Shown here piece after piece: positions 1 through 5,640 of a stretch of DNA of 5,758 nt. Every line of letters begins with the position of its first letter. Positions within the stretch are counted from its first letter, which is position 1. Source of the stretch: Synergistaceae bacterium. GTDB taxonomy: Bacteria; Synergistota; Synergistia; Synergistales; Synergistaceae. The notes beneath the pieces are model-generated. The model saw only the letters and a list, made by a program, of their open reading frames with translations. It had not been told where the DNA came from and searched no databases. Both the position numbers and the translations under genes were made by a program. The DNA lies in assembly GCA_028702015.1 (NCBI GenBank), contig JAQVPO010000091.1:1-5758 (forward strand). Reading direction: 5' to 3'.

Positions 1-276
1 AAGCCACTAGTGATAGCGGCAATAAGGAGGGTAGGATATTTAAGTCTATCATCACAAACTAAGTCAAGCATTCTTTAAATCTGATCTAACTGGATTACAG
101 TTATACGAATGGCCATACGGACAGCCGGGTCAAATGCCGAACTAGCGATTGTGATATCGTGTTGATGAGCAGCAGCTCAAATTTTGTTGCGGAGACCTCC
201 GCGAAATTGTGTTCATAAGTTTAGAGTACTTGTGAATGGTCGACATGAGCAGTAAAAGTATTTATTACTGTATAGG

Positions 277-305
277 CTCAAATAAACTACCAATATTTGT
301 ATAAT
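277..305 (+). promoter_or_regulatory. Probable promoter of the spermidine operon
   Basis: A perfect -10 hexamer TATAAT lies at 300-305. The best-placed -35 at 17-bp spacing (277-282, CTCAAA) matches the consensus at only three of six positions, so this promoter may need an activator or rely on its -10. Transcription would start near 312, giving a leader of about 150 nt before the speD start at 466. No better promoter is visible closer to the gene. Assignment is inferred from the consensus only. Confidence 0.45.
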
Positions 306-308
306 ACA
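298..308. promoter_or_regulatory. Perfect palindrome over the -10 box, possible operator
   Basis: TGTA-TAA-TACA is a perfect 11-bp inverted repeat that contains the TATAAT hexamer. A related inverted repeat, TGTA-N5-TACA, lies at 333-345, with centres 36 bp apart, inside the predicted early transcript. Two TGTA/TACA dyads at a promoter are consistent with a dimeric repressor site, but such short A+T-rich palindromes also arise by chance. No regulator is encoded in the window. Confidence 0.25.
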
Positions 309-351
309 TCAATCAAATTAAAGTAGAGATCATGTATCAAGTACAACTATT

Positions 352-389
352 CTGTCCTTTCGATTTAGGAAGACAGGTGGTTGTTTTTT
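352..389 (+). terminator. Attenuator-like hairpin in the speD leader
   Basis: Arms CTGTC (352-356) and GACAG (372-376) enclose a region where TT and GG/AA bases can extend the stem with a bulge. GTGG and then a T-rich run (381-389, TTGTTTTTT) follow. It resembles a weak intrinsic terminator placed after the probable promoter and before speD, as in an attenuator. The 4-nt gap between stem and T-run and the short stem make it a poor match to a classic terminator. It may instead end an upstream transcript. Confidence 0.25.
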
Positions 390-430
390 AATTTAAGGGG
401 TTATTAAAAAATCCCTTGCCAGGATGAACA

Positions 431-474
431 CTCGTGCGGAGGCCATTTTCAGAAAGGAGCCTGAAATGGCCGAG
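431..474 (+). promoter_or_regulatory. Hairpin presenting the speD ribosome binding site and burying its start codon
   Basis: GGCCATTTTCAG (441-452) pairs with CTGAAATGGCC (461-471): 11 base pairs with a single bulged T. The 8-nt loop 453-460 is AAAGGAGC, so the SD AAAGGAG is exactly the apical loop. The initiator ATG (466-468) lies inside the 3' arm, paired with bases 444-446. CTC (431-433) and GAG (472-474) can add three outer pairs across a 7-nt bulge. Such an arrangement is expected to affect translation initiation at speD. Whether it represses, or responds to a ligand, protein or temperature, cannot be seen. I do not recognise it as a named RNA family. Confidence 0.6.
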
Positions 475-1272
475 AAAATTAAACTGTATGGCTTTAACAA
501 TCTTACAAAAACACTTAGCTTCAACATTTATGATGTATGCTACGCAAAGACCGAAAGAGAAAAGAATGAATATGTGGCATATATCGACGAACAGTACAAT
601 GCAGAGCGTCTCACCAATATACTTTGCGATGTTACCGACATGATCGGTGCGCATGTCCTGAACATTTCCAAACAGAACTATGATCCGCAGGGAGCAAGCG
701 TTACCATTCTGATCTCCGAAATGCCTATGCCGCCGGAGACACTTGATTCCTCCTGCAACAGAGGTCTGGACATACTGTCGAAGCGCGAAACGGTCTGCGG
801 CCACCTGGACAAGAGCCACCTTACAGTCCATACCTATCCGGAGTTCCATCCCAATCAGGCAATATCAACTTTCCGAGTTGACATAGATGTATCTACCTGC
901 GGTAAGATCTCACCCCTGAATGCCCTTGATTATCTTATAGGGAGCTTTGATTCTGATATCATTGCGATAGACTACCGGGTAAGGGGTTTCACACGGGAGA
1001 TGGACGGCCGTAAATGCTACATCGACCATAAAATTGCCTCAATACAGGATTTTATCGATGCCAGGACGCTTCAGGACTATGATGCGCAGGATATCAATGT
1101 TTATCAGGCGAATATTTTCCATACGAAGATGCTTATAAAGGAACTTCATCTGCAGAATTATCTGTTTAATAATGATGTGCTTGAATTCACTCCAAAAGAG
1201 AGACTTGAGATAACAAACAAGCTTCACAAAGAGATGATAGAGATATACACGGGAATGAATATCTATGAATAG
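466..1272 (+). CDS. speD: S-adenosylmethionine decarboxylase proenzyme, gamma-proteobacterial (class 1A) type
   Basis: Pyruvoyl enzyme that decarboxylates S-adenosylmethionine, producing the aminopropyl donor for spermidine synthesis in the cytoplasm. The 268-residue product is close in length and sequence to the E. coli enzyme of 264 residues, including the N-terminal LYGFNNLTKTLSFNIYDVCY, the NYDPQGASVTILISE block near 71-85 and the ENIFHTKMLIKE-type block (QANIFHTKM) near the end. The self-cleavage site HLDKSH is at 113-118, so Ser117 should become the pyruvoyl group after Lys116. The reading frame is open from an ATG at 424, but that codon has no SD. The ATG at 466 has AAAGGAG six bases upstream and aligns with the family N-terminus. 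First gene of the operon; its stop overlaps the start of the next gene by 8 nt. Bacillus-type SpeD is about half this length, so this is clearly the long form. Confidence 0.97.
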   Translation: MAEKIKLYGFNNLTKTLSFNIYDVCYAKTEREKNEYVAYIDEQYNAERLTNILCDVTDMIGAHVLNISKQNYDPQGASVTILISEMPMPPETLDSSCNRGLDILSKRETVCGHLDKSHLTVHTYPEFHPNQAISTFRVDIDVSTCGKISPLNALDYLIGSFDSDIIAIDYRVRGFTREMDGRKCYIDHKIASIQDFIDARTLQDYDAQDINVYQANIFHTKMLIKELHLQNYLFNNDVLEFTPKERLEITNKLHKEMIEIYTGMNIYE

Positions 1273-2710
1273 GCAGAATGAGACTCCGATCTATGATGCG
1301 CTGCAGGAATATATAAAAAACAGGATAGTCTCCTTTGATGTTCCTGGCCATAAACAGGGGAAGGGACACAAAGCCCTTGTCGACGCCTTTGGTCAGAAGT
1401 GTATCTCGATGGATCTCAATTCAAGCAAGCCTCTGGACAACCTGACCCACCCGACCGGTGTTATAAGGGATGCAGAGATCCTGGCAGCAGAAGCTTTCAG
1501 AGCAAGCCAGGCATTCTTTATAATAAACGGGACTACTGCAGCAGTCCAGAATATGATCTTTTCATGCTGCCGGCATAATGACAAGATCATCATGCCGAGA
1601 AATGTCCATAAGAGCGTAATAAACGCAATGGTCATCTGCGGAGCTGCTCCTGTCTATGTCAACCCCGGTATCGAACCGGAGCTTGGAATAAGTCTGGGGA
1701 TGTCTGTAGACGATGTAAAAAAAGCTGTTTCGGAACATCCTGACGCAAAAGCTATATTTGTTAACACCCCCACGTACTACGGAGTCTGCAGCGATCTGAG
1801 GGAGATAGTAAAAATTGCCCATGAAGCAGGAATGCTGGCTCTTGTCGATGAGGCACACGGAACACACCTCTACTTCGGCGAAGACCTTCCCCTCTCAGCG
1901 ATGGACGCCGGTGCCGACATGTCAGCAGTAAGCATACACAAAACAGGGGGCTCCCTTACTCAGAGTTCCATGCTGCTCTTAGGAGCAGGGGGCGATGCTG
2001 AGGCTGTAAGGCAGATAATAAATCTGACACAGACTACGAGCGGAAGTTATCTGCTCATGTCATCGCTTGATATTGCGAGAAAAAATCTCTTCCTCCACGG
2101 GAAAGAGATATTCGAAAGGGTCTGTTCTCTCAGCGAATATGCGAGGAAAGAGGTAAACAGGATCCCGGGCCTGAGAGCATTCGGAAAAGAGATAATCAAC
2201 GGCGGTACGGTCTTTGATTTTGACAGTACCAAGCTTAGCATTCATACACGTGCGATGGGGCTTGCTGGAATAGAAGTATATGACATCCTTAGGGATGAAT
2301 TCGGCATACAGATAGAATTTGGGGACATCGGCAATGTTCTGGCTATTATTTCGGTAGGGGACAGGGAACTCGAGATAGAGAGGCTTCTGGGTGCTCTTTC
2401 AGAGATACAGCGCCGCTTCAGCCGGGACCCGATGAACATGCTTGACCACGAATATATAAATCCGCAGGTGGCGATGACCCCTCAGCAGGCTTTCCATTCA
2501 AATAAAAAAAGCGTTCCTATAAAGGAAAGCCTTGGAATGATCAGCGGAGAGCTGGTAATGGCATACCCTCCCGGTATTCCGATCCTGGCGCCCGGCGAGA
2601 GGCTCACTGCCGAGATAATTGACTATATCCGTTACGCCAAGGAAAAGGGATGTGTCATGACAGGCACCAAGGACATGGAAATGAACAATATTGAGACAGT
2701 GGAGGAATAA
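1265..2710 (+). CDS. speA: PLP-dependent Orn/Lys/Arg decarboxylase, probably arginine decarboxylase (short, B. subtilis SpeA type)
   Basis: Fold-type I PLP decarboxylase of the Orn/Lys/Arg family, 481 residues. It has the short form that lacks the N-terminal receiver-like domain of the large E. coli enzymes. Visible motifs are DVPGHKQG (25-32), NGTTAAVQ (88-95), the cofactor-binding DEAHGTH (195-201; Asp195 toward the pyridine nitrogen, His198 stacking) and SIHKTGGSLTQSS with Schiff-base Lys226. The C-terminal YPPGIPILAPGE block is at about 435-446. Arginine is inferred as substrate from the agmatinase-family gene two genes downstream: arginine would give agmatine. Family members also act on lysine or ornithine, and residues alone do not exclude this. 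The ATG lies within the last codons of speD (8-nt overlap), with a weak GGGA at 1251-1254, so translation is probably coupled to speD. Confidence 0.93.
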   Translation: MNRQNETPIYDALQEYIKNRIVSFDVPGHKQGKGHKALVDAFGQKCISMDLNSSKPLDNLTHPTGVIRDAEILAAEAFRASQAFFIINGTTAAVQNMIFSCCRHNDKIIMPRNVHKSVINAMVICGAAPVYVNPGIEPELGISLGMSVDDVKKAVSEHPDAKAIFVNTPTYYGVCSDLREIVKIAHEAGMLALVDEAHGTHLYFGEDLPLSAMDAGADMSAVSIHKTGGSLTQSSMLLLGAGGDAEAVRQIINLTQTTSGSYLLMSSLDIARKNLFLHGKEIFERVCSLSEYARKEVNRIPGLRAFGKEIINGGTVFDFDSTKLSIHTRAMGLAGIEVYDILRDEFGIQIEFGDIGNVLAIISVGDRELEIERLLGALSEIQRRFSRDPMNMLDHEYINPQVAMTPQQAFHSNKKSVPIKESLGMISGELVMAYPPGIPILAPGERLTAEIIDYIRYAKEKGCVMTGTKDMEMNNIETVEE

Positions 2711-2713
2711 AAA

Positions 2714-3571
2714 ATGGAATACTGGTATACAGAAGAACACAGTCAGAACGTAAGATTTTCCATAAGGGTCGATAAGCAGCTCTATTCGGCTAGGAGCACA
2801 TTTCAGCGCATAGACGTCTTTGAAGCGGAAGAATTCGGACGCTTTCTTACTCTTGACGGACTTATGATGCTTACTGAGAAGGATGAGTTTATATATCACG
2901 ATATGATCGTACATGTGCCGATGGCATCGAACCCTGAAATAAAAAAGGTTCTGGTCATCGGTGCGGGTGACGGCGGGACAGTGCGTGAACTGACCAGATA
3001 CAAGACAATTGAGAAGATAGATATGGTGGAGATAGACAAGATGGTCGTCGACGCGTGTCTTGAATTTATGCCGCAGACATCATCAAAACTATCTGATCCG
3101 AGGGTTACCATATACTATGAAGACGGACTTAAGTTCGTAAGGGACAAAGTAAATATGTATGACCTGATAATAGTTGACAGCACGGATCCCTTCGGCCCGG
3201 GAGAAGGGCTTTTTACAAAAGAGTTTTACGGCAACTGCTATAAGGCGCTCACTGAAGAGGGGATCCTTGTCAACCAGCATGAATGCCCTTACTATGAGAG
3301 CTATGCTATGTCCATGAAAAGAGCCCACAAGAGGATCAGAGAATTTTTCCCCATCACAAAGGTCTATCAGGCCCACATACCTACTTATCCGTCAGGCCAC
3401 TGGCTTTTTGGCTTTGCCTCAAAGAAAAAGGATCCGATAAAGGATCTTGATGAAGAGAGATGGAACAGCCTTGGTATAAAGACAAAGTATTACAATACGG
3501 ATCTGCATAAGGGCTGCTTTGCCATTCCTACCTATGTCAGGGAACTTCTTGATGAAGCGGATAAAGAATAA
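2714..3571 (+). CDS. speE: Polyamine aminopropyltransferase (spermidine synthase)
   Basis: Cytoplasmic class I methyltransferase-fold enzyme that transfers the aminopropyl group of decarboxylated S-adenosylmethionine to an amine, normally putrescine, giving spermidine and methylthioadenosine. The 285-residue length is normal for bacterial SpeE. An N-terminal beta domain (about 1-60) precedes IYHDMIVH (60-67). The nucleotide-binding loop GAGDGGTVREL is at 83-93, the ribose-binding acidic residue in VEID at 105-108, the adenine-side EDG at 136-138 and the catalytic VDSTDPFGP at 154-162 (Asp155, Asp158). The ATG at 2714 follows GGAGG (2701-2705) by 8 nt and the speA stop by 3 nt. Together with SpeD and the decarboxylase it completes spermidine synthesis. 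N1-aminopropylation of agmatine is an alternative activity known for some relatives and cannot be excluded. Confidence 0.95.
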   Translation: MEYWYTEEHSQNVRFSIRVDKQLYSARSTFQRIDVFEAEEFGRFLTLDGLMMLTEKDEFIYHDMIVHVPMASNPEIKKVLVIGAGDGGTVRELTRYKTIEKIDMVEIDKMVVDACLEFMPQTSSKLSDPRVTIYYEDGLKFVRDKVNMYDLIIVDSTDPFGPGEGLFTKEFYGNCYKALTEEGILVNQHECPYYESYAMSMKRAHKRIREFFPITKVYQAHIPTYPSGHWLFGFASKKKDPIKDLDEERWNSLGIKTKYYNTDLHKGCFAIPTYVRELLDEADKE

Positions 3572-4406
3572 CGCTCCGATGGTTTTTATGGGATGTGAAA
3601 GCAGTTATGACGAGGCTGATCTTGTCATATTCGGTGCTCCCTTTGACGGTACATGCAGTTACAGGCCAGGTTCAAGATTTGCCGGGTCCGCTGTTCGCAG
3701 CGAATCATATGGTATAGAAACATACTCTCCATATCTGGAAAAAGATCTTACGGATTTTTCAGTTTTTGATGCAGGAGAGCTGGACCTCCCCTTCGGCAAT
3801 ACCTGTGAAGTCCTTGAAAGAATTGAAGAGGCTGTATCAGAAATAGCTTCGGATGGCAAAATACCGCTGATGATCGGCGGAGAACATCTTGTAACGCTTG
3901 GCTCTGTCAGAGCTATTGCAAAAAAATATCCTGACCTTAATATAATACACTTTGACGCACATGCAGATCTGCGTGACGATTATCTCGGGGAAAAATTCTC
4001 ACATGCGACTGTCATAAGGCGCTGTCATGAATTGATCAAAGGTAAAATATATCAGTTCGGTATCCGTTCGATGACGAGAGAGGAAGACCTCTGGGCAGGG
4101 GAGAACGTCGTCCAGTGTAAATATGACTTTAAAACGCTTAATGAAGCACTTTCCTGCCTCAGCGGGAAACCTATATATCTGACCATCGACCTTGACGTGC
4201 TGGATCCCTCAATATTCCCCGGCACAGGCACTCCTGAACCAGGCGGAGCATCTTTTACCGATCTTATCTCAGCAGTCCATAGAATAAGAGGACTTGATAT
4301 TGTCGCCTGCGATGTCAACGAGCTTGCTCCTCATTATGACTCCAGCGGAGTTTCAACTGCTGTCGCATGCAAGGTCATCAGGGAGCTTATACTCTCGATT
4401 ATTTAG
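3552..4406 (+). CDS. speB: Agmatinase-family ureohydrolase
   Basis: Binuclear manganese ureohydrolase of the arginase/agmatinase family, 284 residues from the chosen start. It would hydrolyse agmatine to putrescine and urea, or N1-aminopropylagmatine to spermidine and urea. Metal ligands are all present: His112 in IGGEH, Asp135, His137 and Asp139 in FDAHADLRD, Asp213 and Asp215 in TIDLDVLDP. The family segments FGAPFDGTCSYRPGSRF (27-43) and GTGTPEPGG (224-232) are intact. Three starts are possible: 3519 (would overlap speE by 53 nt), 3552 and 3579. I prefer 3552 because AGGGA (3539-3543) sits 8 nt upstream and the product then begins like family members. This overlaps the end of speE by 20 nt, implying coupled translation. 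It is the last gene of the operon; no clear intrinsic terminator follows. Confidence 0.93.
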   Translation: MKRIKNNAPMVFMGCESSYDEADLVIFGAPFDGTCSYRPGSRFAGSAVRSESYGIETYSPYLEKDLTDFSVFDAGELDLPFGNTCEVLERIEEAVSEIASDGKIPLMIGGEHLVTLGSVRAIAKKYPDLNIIHFDAHADLRDDYLGEKFSHATVIRRCHELIKGKIYQFGIRSMTREEDLWAGENVVQCKYDFKTLNEALSCLSGKPIYLTIDLDVLDPSIFPGTGTPEPGGASFTDLISAVHRIRGLDIVACDVNELAPHYDSSGVSTAVACKVIRELILSII

Positions 4407-4618
4407 GTTTCTTGTATGATCATATTTCGGCAATGATATGGTCCAAACCAGCCTGATCGGGAGAGTCTCTTTCATAAGGCTTGCCGCTCTCTCTGCGATG
4501 GGGCAGAATGGACCGAGAGAGCGAAACAGTATTGGCAGTGCTATTTACGTCTGCGGTATGAGGAAGGGTATTTTCAGATATTCTGTGGAGAAGATAGAGG
4601 ACAAAGGAGGTTTTTTCT
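4407..4618 (+). promoter_or_regulatory. Hairpin-rich spacer, possible leader RNA of the DUF190-crcB pair
   Basis: No credible gene is seen in these 212 nt. A 9-bp perfect stem pairs CGCTCTCTC (4485-4493) with GAGAGAGCG (4515-4523). Its 21-nt loop holds a nested TGC/GCA hairpin (4494-4496 with 4503-4505). AGCCT (4450-4454) can pair with AGGCT (4477-4481). GAGAG at 4461-4465 can compete for the CTCTC at 4489-4493, so two exclusive folds are possible. CAGA/TCTG (4575-4585) is a further small hairpin. No T-run follows the main stem, so it is not an intrinsic terminator. The expected fluoride riboswitch signature (a P1 loop with GAUGG, then AACCGCC, then CUGAUGRCUCC) is not present in order. A TTGGCA at 4532-4537 could be a -35, but the matching -10 is poor. 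Confidence 0.35.
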
Positions 4619-4969
4619 GTGCCTAAAATTGCCTCAAAAGCCAAAAGGCTGCGTATTTATATAGGCGAATCAGACCGTTGGAACCATAAGCCCACTTTTC
4701 AGGCTATTGTTGAAAAGGCGAAAGAACTTGACATGGCAGGAGCAAGCGTTTTTAGAGGCTTGATGGGCTACGGAGCCAACAGCAGGATCCATACTGCGTC
4801 TATAGTAGGTTTATCGGGAGATTTGCCTATATTGGTTGAACTGGTCGACAGCGAAGAGTATATCAATCGTTTATTGCCTTTCCTTGATGAAGTACTGAAC
4901 GAAGGGGGCATGATCACGATCGATGATATCGAAGTAATAAGATACGGGATCAAACCGCCCAAACGATGA
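4619..4969 (+). CDS. DUF190 family PII-like protein
   Basis: 116-residue cytoplasmic protein of the DUF190 family (COG1993), whose members fold like PII signalling proteins and whose function is not firmly known. The signature blocks are LRIYIGESDRW (11-21), GASVFRGLMGYGANSRIHT (41-59), an ILVELVDSEE strand-turn (71-80) and the C-terminal ITIDDIEVIRY (99-109). The start is GTG at 4619, supported by AAAGGAGG at 4603-4610, 8 nt upstream. DUF190 genes are frequently found beside crcB, as here (42-nt gap to the crcB start), so a role as a regulatory or accessory partner of the fluoride channel is a reasonable inference, not shown by the sequence. The length is slightly above the usual 100-115 because of a basic N-terminal tail. 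Confidence 0.92.
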   Translation: MPKIASKAKRLRIYIGESDRWNHKPTFQAIVEKAKELDMAGASVFRGLMGYGANSRIHTASIVGLSGDLPILVELVDSEEYINRLLPFLDEVLNEGGMITIDDIEVIRYGIKPPKR

Positions 4970-5011
4970 TTTCATCCATTGAAGGGAAGTAAGAGTGGGG
5001 TGTGAATTGAA

Positions 5012-5383
5012 TTGAAATTTATGGCAGTTGCGATTGGCGGCGCCTTGGGGGCCTGTGCACGCTATTTTGTTTCACAGTGGGCGGCAAGCAGGCTCGGAGC
5101 TGATTTTCCATATGGAACTCTGCTCGTTAATGTTGTCGGCTGTTTTCTTCTCGGCCTGTTTTTGACGCTTGCGACGGAACGCATCATTGTAAATCCATAT
5201 TGGAGGCTGCTCGTTGCGGTAGGTTTTCTCGGAAGTCTCACAACGTTTTCTTCCTTCAGTTATGAAACGCTGCGGTTGCTTGATGCGGCAGGCTTACTGT
5301 CCGCGATCAGCAACGCGGCCCTCAATGTATGCGCCGGACTGCTTGCCGCTTGGGCCGGCATAGCGCTTTCAAGGGTTTTATAA
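5012..5383 (+). CDS. crcB: Fluoride ion channel CrcB/Fluc
   Basis: 123-residue integral membrane protein of the CrcB/Fluc family, a dual-topology dimeric channel that exports fluoride and protects against its toxicity. Four hydrophobic segments lie at about 3-20, 34-55, 65-86 and 96-121. Family motifs are IGGALGACARYF (8-19), YGTLLVNVVGCFLLG (34-48) with pore Asn40, and the third-helix break GFLGSLTTFSSFSYE (71-85) with Phe79 and Phe82 at the Phe-box positions. The start is taken as TTG at 5012 because the resulting MKFMAVAIGG matches the family N-terminus. Its SD is weak (GTGGGG near 4995-5000). ATG at 5021 is the alternative and would shorten the product by three residues. Probably co-transcribed with the DUF190 gene 42 nt upstream. 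Confidence 0.95.
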   Translation: MKFMAVAIGGALGACARYFVSQWAASRLGADFPYGTLLVNVVGCFLLGLFLTLATERIIVNPYWRLLVAVGFLGSLTTFSSFSYETLRLLDAAGLLSAISNAALNVCAGLLAAWAGIALSRVL

Positions 5384-5457
5384 GCCGGCGTCTAAACGGC
5401 AAAAAACAGGGCATGAGATCCGAAGCGGGCGATACAGCTGCTCTTGGAGGGATTCTC

Positions 5458-5562
5458 ATGGCTGTCATTATGGCCGATCCTTATTTGCTTCAGTTTTATT
5501 GTTTTGTCTCCGAAAAAGCTGGCGCTGACTCTGTGCTCAGCTTGATTTTTACTCATACTTAA
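5458..5562 (+). CDS. Doubtful small ORF of 34 codons
   Basis: ATG at 5458 is preceded by GGAGG (5446-5450) at the good spacing of 7 nt. It opens a 34-residue frame beginning MAVIMADPYLLQFYCF, with a mildly hydrophobic middle but no clear membrane helix. I recognise no family. The 3' part overlaps a candidate terminator (5513-5550), which argues against a real gene. The SD may be a chance match in an intergenic region. Confidence 0.15.
   Translation: MAVIMADPYLLQFYCFVSEKAGADSVLSLIFTHT
5513..5550. terminator. Candidate bidirectional terminator
   Basis: GCTGA (5524-5528) and TCAGC (5537-5541) form a stem with an 8-nt loop. An alternative outer stem is AAGCTG (5516-5521) with CAGCTT (5538-5543). 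TTTTT (5546-5550) follows on the + strand, and AAAAA (5513-5517) gives a T-run on the minus strand. It lies between crcB and the converging minus-strand gene, where a two-way terminator is expected. The stem is modest in strength. Confidence 0.4.
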
Positions 5563-5564
5563 CT

Positions 5565-5586
5565 GCAGCCCGGAGTTGCTTTTTCT
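5565..5586 (+). terminator. Candidate intrinsic terminator after crcB
   Basis: GCAGC (5565-5569) pairs with GTTGC (5575-5579), including one G-T pair, around the loop CCGGA, and is followed directly by TTTTTCT (5580-5586). The geometry is right but the stem is only 5 bp. It and the hairpin at 5513-5550 may act in series. Confidence 0.4.
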
Positions 5587-5588
5587 AA

Positions 5589-5614
5589 GATCAGGACCTT
5601 CTGCATTCCTGATC
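5589..5614. terminator. Perfect 8-bp inverted repeat near the end of the minus-strand gene
   Basis: GATCAGGA (5589-5596) and TCCTGATC (5607-5614) form a perfect 8-bp stem with a 10-nt loop, 26 nt beyond the stop codon of the minus-strand gene. No strong T-run follows on either strand, so it may be an RNA 3'-end stabiliser or a weak terminator, not a classic one. Confidence 0.35.
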
Positions 5615-5640
5615 CTCATTAAAATTTTATGCTGCCAAGG

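Larger units (their letters stand above)
1..423. other. A+T-rich region without a convincing gene
   Basis: I see no supportable coding region here; all frames are broken by frequent stops. The stretch is visibly richer in A+T than the genes that follow. It contains small perfect hairpins: TGAGC/GCTCA around a 4-nt loop (166-179, followed by AAATTTTGTT), GCGGA/TCCGC around GACC (189-202), CTGTC/GACAG (352-376) and AAGGG/CCCTT (395-417). The 166-187 hairpin could terminate a gene lying upstream of the window, but its stem is short. The right half of the region appears to be the promoter and leader of the spermidine operon. The left half could be intergenic DNA or a fully decayed gene. Confidence 0.6.

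Noticed and set aside
90..215. Stop-free stretch that faintly resembles the end of a DUF2325-type protein
   Set aside because: It has no start or SD, would need a frameshift to extend, and the resemblance is too weak to separate from chance.
1..420. Mobile element, CRISPR array or tRNA in the A+T-rich region
   Set aside because: No transposase-like frame, terminal inverted repeats, direct repeats with spacers or cloverleaf could be found.
424..465. Upstream ATG extending SpeD by 14 residues
   Set aside because: There is no SD before 424, and the extra residues have no counterpart in SpeD proteins. The ATG at 466 has a strong SD.
4507..4523. ykkC/guanidine-I riboswitch-like string GGACCGAGAGAG
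   Set aside because: Only this short piece resembles the class; the other conserved blocks are missing and the bases are already explained by the 9-bp stem.
4407..4618. Fluoride riboswitch upstream of the DUF190-crcB pair
   Set aside because: Isolated pieces resemble the motif (GGCAATG near 4430, AAACC at 4445-4449, CTGAT at 4453-4457, GCGATGG at 4495-4501), but P1 lacks its closing partner and the elements are not in the required order and spacing.
4438..4626. 62-codon open frame in the spacer before the DUF190 gene
   Set aside because: It has no SD and no recognisable family, and it overlaps the strong hairpins and the DUF190 start.
5384..5406. GCCG/CGGC hairpin followed by AAAAAA just after crcB
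   Set aside because: The stem is only 4 bp and is followed by A, not T, on the + strand, so it is not an intrinsic terminator.
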